Positions 45,731-54,070 of a stretch of DNA of 64,000 nt are shown one piece after another (position 1 is the stretch's first letter; each line of letters begins with the position of its first letter). The translations under genes were made by a program, and so were the position numbers. This DNA is from Limiplasma sp034927815 (GTDB lineage Bacteria > Bacillota > Clostridia > Christensenellales > Aristaeellaceae). Under the pieces are notes generated by a model. The model worked only from the letters and a program-made list of their open reading frames with translations, did not search any database and was not told the DNA's origin. Where the stretch lies: assembly GCA_034927815.1 (NCBI GenBank), contig JAYFPK010000008.1, forward strand, positions 186,001 to 250,000, given 5' to 3'.

Positions 45731-46792
45731 TCACGGCTCCTCCCGGCCCTGCGGCTCAAAGACGATCACGCTACGGCCCAAGCCCTTGCTGGCCCGCAAA
45801 AAGTCCAGCGCCTCGTTGATCTGCTCCAGAGCAAAATGGTTGGATACGTAGGGGATGATCCGCTTGCTTTCCACCAGGGCAATGGCGTCCAGCAGATCCC
45901 GGGTGGTGGAGCCCCGAAGGCCCAGCACCTCTTTTTCCTTGATCACCAACTCCTGGCAGTTCACGGTGAAGTGATCCACCGCGTAGGCCAGGGCGATCAC
46001 CTTGCCGCCGGGGCGCACGCAGCGCAGCAGCAGGTCAATCGTACCGGTATCTCCCACCAGGTCAAACACCACATCGCACAATTGGCCGCCGGTGATGGAC
46101 ATGATCTCCCCTACCAGCTCCTTCTCCCGGGTATTGATGACCCGGTCCGCCCCAAAGGCCAGCGCCTGGTCCAGCTTGGCCTGGGTACGGGCGGAGGCGT
46201 ACACCACCGCGTCCAGGCACTTGGCGATCTGCACGCCTTGCAAGCCCAGCGCCCCGGCGCCGTAGAACAGCACCCTGTCCCCCGGGGATACCTGCCCCTG
46301 GTGCTTGATGGCGCGGTACATGCACGCAACGGCATCCGGGATGATACAGGCCTGGTCAAAGGGGATTTCGTGGGAGATGGGATGCAGGTTGGCATAGGGA
46401 ACCACCGCGTACTGCTCATGGGAGCCATCCCGCTCAAAGCCGATGCGGACGCGTTTGAGGCAAAGGTTTTCGCTGCCGCCGCGGCATAGCGCGCACTCCC
46501 CGCAGGTAATGTCAATGCCGCAGATCACATGCATGCCGGTCCGCAAGCCCTTGTCTTGGACATTTTCCCCCAGCTTCCATACGATTCCGGCCATCTCGTG
46601 GCCGGGGATATAGGGCGGCTTGACGGATGGAATGATCCCCTCCTGGATGTGCACATCGGTGAGGCAAAGGCCGCTGGCCATCACCTTCACCAGCACTTCC
46701 CCGGGCCCCGGCTGGGGAATGGGCATCTCCTCCACAGCCAAGGGCTGATGGAACGCCTTGAGCACTGCCGCCTTCATGGTTGATTTCTCCAT
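45731..46792 (-). CDS. Second zinc-dependent medium-chain dehydrogenase
   Basis: The 353-aa product has CLTDVHIQEG and GHEMAGI catalytic-zinc segments, structural cysteines CGECALCRGGSENLC and the cofactor loop YGAGALGLQGVQIAK. It differs in sequence from the other dehydrogenase of the operon, so the two probably act on successive substrates. ATG 46792 (MEKSTMK) follows GGGAGGG by 7 nt. Confidence 0.9.
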   Translation of the reverse strand: MEKSTMKAAVLKAFHQPLAVEEMPIPQPGPGEVLVKVMASGLCLTDVHIQEGIIPSVKPPYIPGHEMAGIVWKLGENVQDKGLRTGMHVICGIDITCGECALCRGGSENLCLKRVRIGFERDGSHEQYAVVPYANLHPISHEIPFDQACIIPDAVACMYRAIKHQGQVSPGDRVLFYGAGALGLQGVQIAKCLDAVVYASARTQAKLDQALAFGADRVINTREKELVGEIMSITGGQLCDVVFDLVGDTGTIDLLLRCVRPGGKVIALAYAVDHFTVNCQELVIKEKEVLGLRGSTTRDLLDAIALVESKRIIPYVSNHFALEQINEALDFLRASKGLGRSVIVFEPQGREEP

Positions 46793-46818
46793 AATGGACC
46801 CTCCCGGTATGCTGCGGA

Positions 46819-47220
46819 TTATTTTGCGGCCAGGCCCGTTTCCACACAAACGTAGGTAAGGGGCTTATCCCCGGTGTTGCGGATGCCATGGGAGCCGCCG
46901 CTGCGGATCAGCGCTATGGACCAGGGCTTTACCGCAAAGACGTTGCCGCAGAGCGTCACTTCCCCCTGTCCCTCCACAATCAAATAGAACTGCTCATTGC
47001 CCTCGTGGGGATGCTCCCCCACGCAGCCGCCCACCGGAAGCGTGGTACGGTGCACATAATGAAAGTTGCTGTTCTCCTCCGGGTTGCGGGGGCAGGTCAT
47101 GGGCATTTTCGGCTCATCGCCGAAAAGCGTAATGTTGAAAAAAGTGCCCAGGCCCGGAGCCGTACCCACCACATCGTAGGCGGGGGCATCCTCCAGATTC
47201 CGAAAAACGAACTTATCCAT
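46819..47220 (-). CDS. Cupin-domain protein
   Basis: The 133-aa product is a single cupin barrel with metal-site residues in GEHPHEGNEQFYLIVEGQGEVTLCG (motif 1) and GSHGIRNTGDKPLTYVCVE (motif 2). Cupins of this size in sugar operons act as isomerases, lactone- or ketose-binding enzymes or sensors. Nothing decides among these. AAAGGAAGG precedes ATG 47220. Confidence 0.88.
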   Translation of the reverse strand: MDKFVFRNLEDAPAYDVVGTAPGLGTFFNITLFGDEPKMPMTCPRNPEENSNFHYVHRTTLPVGGCVGEHPHEGNEQFYLIVEGQGEVTLCGNVFAVKPWSIALIRSGGSHGIRNTGDKPLTYVCVETGLAAK

Positions 47221-47269
47221 GACAATCCTTCCTTTCCAAATGAATGATTGCGTTCCTTCGCCGCCGGGG

Positions 47270-48106
47270 CTATCCCTTGACCGCGCCGGAGGTGAGCCCG
47301 GCGATGATGCGCCGCTGGAGCAGGAATACCACCACGGCCAGGGGGAACGTCACGGTGACGATGGCGGCCGCCTGCTCCACCCAGGGCATGGTGTATTCGC
47401 CCCGGAACATGGTGATCCCCACCGTGACGGTGCGGGACAGGTCCTCCGTGTTGATGGTCAGGGAAAACAGGTACTCGTTCCAGGCTTGAATGAAAATCAG
47501 GATGGCGGTGGTAAAGGTGCCGGGCATCACCAGGGGTACGATAACCTTCACCAGCGCTTGCAGCGGCGTGCAGCCGTCCACCTTGGCCGCCTCCTCCAGC
47601 TCATAGGGGATGGTTTTGAAAAAGGTGGTCAAATACCACACCGACAGGGGCATGGCGAAGCTGAGGTAGGGAATCAGCAGGCCCCACCAGGTATTGCGCA
47701 GGCCCAACTGGCTGATGGTGAGGTAAATGGGTGAAATCATGGAGATTCCCGGAAACATGGAGATCGCCAAAATGCTGGTGAGCACCCATCCCTTCCCCTT
47801 GAAGTTCAGCCGGGCCAGGGCGTAGGCCGCCATGGAGGAAATGGTGACCGCGATGGCGGTGGTCAGCAGGGACACCATGAGGCTGTTGAAGATATAGCGC
47901 ATGAACGGGCGCTCCGTCATGATAAACCGGTACGCGTCAAAGGTCATGGTGGGGAAATTGGGCAAAAGGGACATGGACGTAATTTCCCGCGTTGGCTTGA
48001 TGGAGGTCAGGAACTGCCAGTAGAAGGGAAAGAGCACGATGAACAGGAACAGGCAGAGAAAAACCAGGCGGCCAAGGCGGAAGACCCATTGCTTCGTTTT
48101 CTTCAT
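47270..48106 (-). CDS. Carbohydrate ABC transporter permease (MalG type)
   Basis: The 278-aa product has six hydrophobic helices and the permease EAA loop EEAAKVDGCTPLQALVKVIVPLVMPG, which docks an ATPase. No ATPase gene is in the operon, so a shared MsmK/UgpC-type ATPase is expected. It lies 9 nt after the MalF-type gene. Confidence 0.95.
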   Translation of the reverse strand: MKKTKQWVFRLGRLVFLCLFLFIVLFPFYWQFLTSIKPTREITSMSLLPNFPTMTFDAYRFIMTERPFMRYIFNSLMVSLLTTAIAVTISSMAAYALARLNFKGKGWVLTSILAISMFPGISMISPIYLTISQLGLRNTWWGLLIPYLSFAMPLSVWYLTTFFKTIPYELEEAAKVDGCTPLQALVKVIVPLVMPGTFTTAILIFIQAWNEYLFSLTINTEDLSRTVTVGITMFRGEYTMPWVEQAAAIVTVTFPLAVVVFLLQRRIIAGLTSGAVKG

Positions 48107-48115
48107 ACCCTCACC

Positions 48116-49447
48116 TCACGCCTTGCGGGAACTGAATAGGTCGGTTCCCAGCCCTTTGATGTAAAACAGGCAGATGAGCAAAACGAAGAAGAATAGGATA
48201 ATCGAGATGGTGGACCCGCTTCCAAAGTCCATCTGCGCGAACATCACCTTATAGGAGAACAGGCTGATGGATTCTGTATCGTTGGCCCCGTAGGTCATGA
48301 CGCTGAACAGGTCAAAGGCCTTGAAGGTATCCAAGGTCCGGAAAAGGATGGAAACCAGCATGGTGGGCTTGAGCAGCGGCAGCGTGATGGAAAAGAAGCT
48401 TCTGAACTTACCGCTGCCATCCACCTTGGCCGCCTCGTAGAGGGATTGGTCAATGGTCTGCAGCCCAGCCAGCAGCAGCAGCGCCATGAACGGCGTTGTT
48501 TTCCATACGTCGGAGACGATCATGCCGAACATGCTCCCCGCCCGCGTGGTGAGGATAAAGGCCGCGGAAGGAACGATCCCCAGCGCCGCAAAGGCCTTGG
48601 CTACAATTCCGTACTGGCCGTCGTACATGAATTTCCAAATGATGGCCGACGTGGACGCGGGAATGGACCAGGGGATCAGCACGCTGGCCCGGACGACGCC
48701 GCGTCCCCGGAAATTTTGATTCATCAGCAGGGCCACAAGCATGCCCAGCAGCAGCTCAAAGCTCACCGCGAACAAGGTGAAAACCGTCGTGTTGAACACG
48801 GAGGTCCACAGGCGCTCATCCCCGAGATAGCGGACATAGTTGCCCAGTCCCGCAAAATTAGGCTCCACCACCGCGAAGGACAGCGTATCCAGCGCTTGGG
48901 ACGCCTTTTCCAGCTGCTTTACGGAGCCGGCGGCCTTCTGCACGGCATTTTTCGCCAGCCCCGAGGCCTTTTGAAGAAGTTGCTTGTAGTCCGCGACCTC
49001 TGCGCCCGAAACGCTCAAGAAGCGGAGGGCGCGATCGTTCACCGGCTGATAGGCGCTTACCATGGCATCCACCTGGGCCAGCTGCTCCTGCCGTTCCCGG
49101 GTGGCAAAGAGCGTATGCTCGCCCTGCCCGATCAACTCCAGCAGCTCCCGCGCCGAGGCGCGCTCCTCCTCGGTTTCAGCCTTTTCAATGGCTTTGGACA
49201 GCTGCGTATGGATCGTGTACATGCCGTCGGCATACTTCTCAAGGTCCAGCGAATAGGAGAGGTTCGTTTCATTTCGCGTGGGATGATTCAGCCGCAGATC
49301 GAACAGGCTGTACCAAACCGTACGGAGAACCGGATACACGGCGATGCAGGCAATCAGCAGCATCGCCGGCATAATGAGCAGCGCTGCCAGCCGTCCTTCG
49401 CTCAAGCCGCGGCGTTCCCGTCCTTTTACGCTGCGCTCGGTCTGCAT
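48116..49447 (-). CDS. Carbohydrate ABC transporter permease (MalF type) with long helical insertion
   Basis: The 443-aa product has helix 1 near residues 18-45, and the usual NFAGLGNYVRYLGD segment appears only at ~197-210 instead of ~55. Residues ~55-195 are a charged, Glu/Lys/Ala-rich, probably coiled-coil insertion predicted outside the membrane. The rest is standard, with the EAA loop YEAAKVDGSGKFRSFFSITLPLLKP. Start 49447 is preferred over 49453 because of the spacing from AAGGGGG. Confidence 0.92.
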   Translation of the reverse strand: MQTERSVKGRERRGLSEGRLAALLIMPAMLLIACIAVYPVLRTVWYSLFDLRLNHPTRNETNLSYSLDLEKYADGMYTIHTQLSKAIEKAETEEERASARELLELIGQGEHTLFATRERQEQLAQVDAMVSAYQPVNDRALRFLSVSGAEVADYKQLLQKASGLAKNAVQKAAGSVKQLEKASQALDTLSFAVVEPNFAGLGNYVRYLGDERLWTSVFNTTVFTLFAVSFELLLGMLVALLMNQNFRGRGVVRASVLIPWSIPASTSAIIWKFMYDGQYGIVAKAFAALGIVPSAAFILTTRAGSMFGMIVSDVWKTTPFMALLLLAGLQTIDQSLYEAAKVDGSGKFRSFFSITLPLLKPTMLVSILFRTLDTFKAFDLFSVMTYGANDTESISLFSYKVMFAQMDFGSGSTISIILFFFVLLICLFYIKGLGTDLFSSRKA

Positions 49448-49521
49448 GGGCATCCCCCTTCCCCCGGCCGCCGCGCGGGCGCTGCGCTGTGGCAACGTCC
49501 GCGCGGGTCCGGGCTCACTGC

Positions 49522-50778
49522 TTACTTGTTGTACGCGTCAACCTTTTCCTTCATCTGCGTATCCATGGCGGCAACGGCCTCGTCCACTTCCATCTGCCCC
49601 AGGAGAACCTTGGAGATGTTGATCTGCATGATCTCGGACAGGGAGGTATAGATGGGGGACACGGGGCGGGCCACGGCGGCCTTCAGGGCTTCGCGCATGT
49701 AGGCGAAGTGGGGGTTCTTGGCCAGGATTTCCTCATCGTCATACAGGCTCATGTAGGTGGGCAGCTGCCCGGCCACCATGGCGTTGATCTTCTGGCCCTC
49801 GGGGCCGGTCACAAAGCGCACAAAGTCCCAGGCCGCGTCCGCATGGGCGCTGTGGCGGTTGATCATCCAGCCCCAGCCGCCCAGCGTGGCGGCGGAGCCG
49901 CTATCCCCAGCGGGCAGCGCGGTCACCTTTACTCTGTCCACCACCTGGGACTTCTCAGGATCGGTGGCCTGGGCATAGATGCCGGGCCAGTTGCGCATGA
50001 ACAGCGCTTCCCCGGCCAGGAACATGTTGGTGCATTCATTCTCCATGAAGGAGCTGAAGTTCTCAGGAACGATGCCGGAGTCCACAACCTTCTTCATGGC
50101 GGCAAGGCCGTTCTTCACGCCGTCGTTGTTGACGATGATGTTGCCATCGCCGTCTACCACGTGTCCATCGTAGGAGCCGATAAACTCCAGGGCGTTGCAG
50201 ACCAGGCCTTCATACTGCGCGGCCTGCAGCACATAGCCGGCCTTGGCGCCGCCTTCCCCGAAGTGGGCCTGGGCCATCTCGATCAGCTCATCCCAGGTGG
50301 CCGGGGGCGTCTGGATGATATCGGAGCGATAGAACAGCAGGCCCACGTTGCCATACCAGGGCATGCCCCACATCTTGCCCTGGAAGGTGTAGGCGTCCAC
50401 ATAGCCCTGGGAATAATCGTCCAGGTCGATGCCGTCCCGTTCCAGGTAGCGGTCCACAGGCAGGCAATAGTCCGCCTGGGAGAATTCCGCGGGCCAGATC
50501 ACGTTGCAGCTGAATACGTCGTACACCGATTCCCCGGCGGCCAGGGAGGTCACCAGCATGTCGTGGGACGTATCCTGGCTGGTGGGCGCTTCAATCCAGT
50601 TGACCTTGTACTGGGGATAGGCATCTTCAAAAGCGGCGATGATCTGCGTCAGCGCGCCGGTGGGATCCGTGCCGTAGAACAGGTTGATCGTGGTCTGTTC
50701 TTCGGCAAAGGCAGGCAGAACCCCCAGGATTGTTACAAACATAACGATCGTAAGCAGGATACCGAGCAGCTTCTTCAC
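49522..50778 (-). CDS. Extracellular sugar-binding protein of ABC transporter, non-lipoprotein signal
   Basis: The 418-aa product has a cleavable signal peptide (residues 1-25, ending PAFA-EEQ) with no lipobox cysteine. A family-1 binding domain follows: NLFYGTDPTGALTQIIAAFEDAYPQYKVNWIEAP, AGESVYDVFS, GKMWGMPWYGNVGLLFYRSDI, PPATWDELIEMA, GWGWMINRHSAHADAAWDFVRF. It leads the operon with the two permeases. In a Gram-positive cell such proteins are usually lipid-anchored, so its retention at the surface is unexplained. Confidence 0.94.
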   Translation of the reverse strand: MKKLLGILLTIVMFVTILGVLPAFAEEQTTINLFYGTDPTGALTQIIAAFEDAYPQYKVNWIEAPTSQDTSHDMLVTSLAAGESVYDVFSCNVIWPAEFSQADYCLPVDRYLERDGIDLDDYSQGYVDAYTFQGKMWGMPWYGNVGLLFYRSDIIQTPPATWDELIEMAQAHFGEGGAKAGYVLQAAQYEGLVCNALEFIGSYDGHVVDGDGNIIVNNDGVKNGLAAMKKVVDSGIVPENFSSFMENECTNMFLAGEALFMRNWPGIYAQATDPEKSQVVDRVKVTALPAGDSGSAATLGGWGWMINRHSAHADAAWDFVRFVTGPEGQKINAMVAGQLPTYMSLYDDEEILAKNPHFAYMREALKAAVARPVSPIYTSLSEIMQINISKVLLGQMEVDEAVAAMDTQMKEKVDAYNK

Positions 50779-50800
50779 GGATTGTTCCCCCTTGTTTAAG

Positions 50801-51006
50801 TTGTTCTACATCTTACCCGTGCATTCTTTGAAATCGCGCGCACAATTTCCATCGGTCGACCAACTTGTAGCACAGGTTCTTGTGTGACAGCAGTATATTT
50901 CAAATAAGGAGGCTTGTCAAGAGGCTTTTTTGAAGATTTTCCAGAATGTTCCTGTTCTTGACGTTTATACCAATCACATCTTGTTCTACAACTACTTGTT
51001 GGACAA
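50801..51006. promoter_or_regulatory. Sugar-operon promoter with five GntR-type operator half-palindromes
   Basis: On the minus strand TTGACA (50915-50920), 17 bp and TATACT (50892-50897) form a near-consensus promoter. Sites fitting TTGT-NNN-ACAN lie at 50801-50811, 50865-50875, 50880-50890 (over the start site), 50981-50991 and 50996-51006. Two pairs are spaced exactly 15 bp apart. TNGTnnnACNA is the FadR-type GntR consensus, fitting the regulator at 44804. ACTTGT-TGG-ACAAGT (50994-51008) is perfectly symmetrical. Confidence 0.75.
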
Positions 51007-51111
51007 GTTGCCCTATGCTAATAGCAACGCCCTCAGGCCGCGCAAAGGGAGCCGCCCCTTGCCGGGAAGGAATAAGCATTACACGCCCCCCATCCCCAGG
51101 GCACGGAAAAA

Positions 51112-51141
51112 CCCGGCCTCCCCCTTTGAGGGGAGGCCGGG
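51112..51141 (-). terminator. Terminator of the glycosyltransferase gene
   Basis: CCCGGCCTCCCC, loop and AGGGGAGGCCGGG form a long stem; on the minus strand it is followed by TTTTT. Confidence 0.85.
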
Positions 51142-51158
51142 CTTGCCCGCGCGCTCCT

Positions 51159-52133
51159 TTATTCGTCCACCGCGGGATCCGAACCCTCCCGGTTCAAATA
51201 CCGGTCGATGATAAAGCGCGGGCGCTTTTTGCTTTCATTGTAAATCTTTCCGATGTACTCCCCGATCACGCCCAGGGACAGAAGCTGAATGCCCCCGATC
51301 ATCCAGATGGAGGCCAAGGTGCTGGTCCAGCCGGTGACGGTGCGGCCCGCGACCCAGGCCACCAGGGCGTAGATCAGCATCAGAAGGGAGGCCACAAACA
51401 CCAGCAGGCCGATGGTGGTGATGAGCCTGAGGGGCTTTACGGAAAAGCTGGTGATGCCGTCGATGGCAAAGGCCAGCATTTTTTTGAAGGGATACTTGCT
51501 TTCCCCGGCAAAGCGCTCCCCCCGGTCATAGTAGACATAGCCGCTTTGATACCCCACCAAGGGCGCCAGCCCCCGCAGGAACAGGTTGACCTCCTTGAAC
51601 CGGGAAAGACCCTGGAGGGCGCGGCGGCTCATAAGCCGGTAGTCCGCGTGGTTGAAGGTGATGTCCACCCCCAGGCCCTTCATGAGCCGGTAGAACAAAA
51701 GGGCGGTCTGCTTTTTGAAAAAAGTATCGGTATCCCGCTTGTTGCGCACCCCGTAGACCACGTCGCAGCCCTTGTGGTACTCCTGAAGGAAGCGGTCCAT
51801 GGCGTCCAGGTCGTCCTGGAGGTCCGCGTCCATGGAGATGGAGACGTCACAGTGGTCCTTGGCGGTCATCAGCCCGGCCAGGAGGGCGTTTTGATGGCCC
51901 CGGTTCCTGCTGAGCTTCAGCCCCTCAAAGAGAGGATTCTTTTCGTGCAGCTCCTGGATCAGCTCCCAGGTACGGTCCTTGCTGCCGTCGTCCACCAGCA
52001 GCACCCGGCTTTCCGGGGCGCAAAGCCCGCTTCGAACCAGGGCCGCCATCTTTTCCGCCAACCGGGCGGCGGTTTCCTGGAGCACTTCCTCCTCGTTATA
52101 ACAGGGAATGACCACCATCAGCTTGTCCGCCAT
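51159..52133 (-). CDS. Family-2 glycosyltransferase with two C-terminal membrane helices (GtrB/DPM-like)
   Basis: The 324-aa product begins with the GT-A fold MVVIPCYNEEEVL, has VDDGSKDRTW and the metal DxD-like DADLQDD, and two membrane helices near residues 235-255 and 268-292. This matches polyprenyl-phosphate glycosyltransferases such as GtrB, YfdH or CsbB, which load a sugar onto a lipid carrier. It is a single gene behind its own terminator. Confidence 0.92.
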   Translation of the reverse strand: MADKLMVVIPCYNEEEVLQETAARLAEKMAALVRSGLCAPESRVLLVDDGSKDRTWELIQELHEKNPLFEGLKLSRNRGHQNALLAGLMTAKDHCDVSISMDADLQDDLDAMDRFLQEYHKGCDVVYGVRNKRDTDTFFKKQTALLFYRLMKGLGVDITFNHADYRLMSRRALQGLSRFKEVNLFLRGLAPLVGYQSGYVYYDRGERFAGESKYPFKKMLAFAIDGITSFSVKPLRLITTIGLLVFVASLLMLIYALVAWVAGRTVTGWTSTLASIWMIGGIQLLSLGVIGEYIGKIYNESKKRPRFIIDRYLNREGSDPAVDE

Positions 52134-52224
52134 TTCCGTGCCTCCCCTTATGGGTTCTCAGGAACCGGGCTCTCCTGCCCCTCATCTTACCCAATCCGAA
52201 AAACAATGTCAAATCCACCGCTGC

Positions 52225-53856
52225 TTAGGATCCGATGGTCACCACCTCGGATACCACGGTAAAGGTGAGCTGGTTTATCATCCCCGAGGCCCGGATCCTG
52301 TACTCCCCCGGCGGCAGCGGGTCGCCGTTTTTGTCCGTGCCGTCCCAGTAGAACAGGCTTCCCGCCGGGTCGGTCTGGGTGGGGCGGGTGCTTCGGCGGT
52401 GGCACAGGCGGCGCACCACCTCGTCCCGACTGTTCACCACCGCCACGGACAGGGCGCAGGGATAGGCGTGCTCCACAAAGATGGACATCTCCTGGGCATC
52501 CCCGGCCCGATAGCGTTTACCCACATCCACCTGGAGCTGCAATTCCCCCTGGGCCGGGGGTACGCACAGCACCCGGCCCGCGTGCACGGTCAGCCGTCCC
52601 TTGTCAATGGACACAAGCTGCACCATCACATAGCCATAGGAGCTCTCCTCCCCCAGCCGGATCGCCAGGGTGCGCACCTTGCGCCCGGCGGACACCGCTC
52701 CGGCCTGGTCGCCAAAGGCGGTGAAGCGCTCCACATCGTCATACAGAAGCTGGGCTTCGTCAAAGCGCCACTTGCCGTCCCGCTGGGGCACGATCTGGTA
52801 CGCCACCCGGATGGGCCTGGTTACGATATACTCCAGGGTGATCTGCTGGTTTTGAAGGTCCAGCATGGTGCCCGAAAACGTCACGTCCAAAACGGGCGAG
52901 CGCTCCATGCCCTCCGGCAGGGGCGCCTGAACGTCGTAATGGAACACCACAAAGGAATCCTGCTGGGGATAGACCTGGGGCGTGGAGGCCGCATGGTTCT
53001 GGAGCAGGTATTCATACAATTCCGACAAGGTCACCAGGCCGTCCCGGTTGCTGTCCGCCGGGTAGCCGTAGCGCGGGCCCAGGCCCTGGCTCAGGGTCTG
53101 GGTAAAATAGAAGGCTCCCTGGGGCGAGGCCTTGGACTGGACGTTTTTCCCCATGCCCGCGTCCCTTGCCTGGGGCTCTTCCCCCTCGCCCATGCCCGCG
53201 GCGCTCCAGTACCAGCTTTCCTCCAAAGCGCCGGAGCTAGTCAGGACCTTGAAATCCTTGCCTAAAAAATGCACCTGCTGGGGCTGCACCGCCTGCCCCT
53301 TGCCAATGAAGGCCCCGCTGTTGCACGCGTCCAGCCAGATCACCTTGATGCCCTGGATGCCCTCAAAGGCCTCCTCCAATTGGGCCGGGGTGATGCGCCC
53401 CTCCCGGCGCCCGTCGCTGAGCAGCAGGGCGGGCTCCTCTCTTCCGCCGGGATCGTACACCCCGTGGGTGCTGATATACAGGTAGCTGACATCGTCCTCA
53501 TCCGCGTCCCCGAAGGTATCCTGGATCAGGGCGGTCAGCGTGGACGCGTCCGTGATGGGGTCCTGGGGAATCAGCAAGGTTTCCAGAGGCTTGCTGGCCT
53601 CCTGGAAGGTCTCTTGCATGGCATAGACATTGTTGGTGGAGGAGGGATAGGTGCTGGGCTTGGAGACAAAATCGTCAAACCCGATCAGAAGCGCCCGCTC
53701 CCGGCGGCTATCCAGGTCCACCATGGCGGCGGCCAGCTTTTGGTCCACCGCGTCCCCGCTGCCGGAAGCAAAGCCGGGGATTCCCGACAGCGCCAGGCAG
53801 GCTGCCAGGCACAGGGCAAGCATCCCCTTGCCCCTGGCTCTTCCCTTCCCGCGCAC
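52225..53856 (-). CDS. Secreted caspase-like (C14-type) protein with EF-hand-like loop and FlgD-like C-terminus
   Basis: The 543-aa product has a signal peptide (~1-30) and a caspase-fold domain (RALLIGFDDF at 54; catalytic His131 in YISTHGVYD; catalytic Cys178 in WLDACNSGAF). A calcium-type loop D268-N270-D272-G-L-T-E279 of exact EF-hand spacing follows. Two beta-rich regions come next, and the C-terminus (YWDGTDKNGDPLPPGEYRIRA) resembles a FlgD Ig-like domain. The start is GTG 53856 after AAGGAGG. It diverges from the propeller/binding-protein cluster. Substrates are unknown. A processing protease for the neighbouring secreted proteins is one hypothesis. Confidence 0.85.
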   Translation of the reverse strand: MRGKGRARGKGMLALCLAACLALSGIPGFASGSGDAVDQKLAAAMVDLDSRRERALLIGFDDFVSKPSTYPSSTNNVYAMQETFQEASKPLETLLIPQDPITDASTLTALIQDTFGDADEDDVSYLYISTHGVYDPGGREEPALLLSDGRREGRITPAQLEEAFEGIQGIKVIWLDACNSGAFIGKGQAVQPQQVHFLGKDFKVLTSSGALEESWYWSAAGMGEGEEPQARDAGMGKNVQSKASPQGAFYFTQTLSQGLGPRYGYPADSNRDGLVTLSELYEYLLQNHAASTPQVYPQQDSFVVFHYDVQAPLPEGMERSPVLDVTFSGTMLDLQNQQITLEYIVTRPIRVAYQIVPQRDGKWRFDEAQLLYDDVERFTAFGDQAGAVSAGRKVRTLAIRLGEESSYGYVMVQLVSIDKGRLTVHAGRVLCVPPAQGELQLQVDVGKRYRAGDAQEMSIFVEHAYPCALSVAVVNSRDEVVRRLCHRRSTRPTQTDPAGSLFYWDGTDKNGDPLPPGEYRIRASGMINQLTFTVVSEVVTIGS

Positions 53857-54070
53857 TTCGATTCCTCCTTACGGGGTCGGCTTCCCTGTAAACATGCCGG
53901 TGCATATTGGGTATTGTACAACATTTGTGCGGATTCGTACAGTCAAAACCCTGCATAGGGAAGGATTTGTCAATGAGCGTATAGGATTTTTCCAACAAAA
54001 TGGAACATATCTCCCTCTCCAATCGTCCTATTCAAAGAGTGCGCCCTTGGCGCAAAAGGAGGTTTACGGT
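53857..54070. other. Divergent intergenic region between the caspase-like and binding-protein genes
   Basis: It is AT-richer than its surroundings and must hold promoters for both directions. TTCCA-ACAAAA-TGGAA (near 53991-54006) and TTGTACAA (near 53918) are small palindromes. I could not settle a promoter with proper spacing. Confidence 0.45.
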
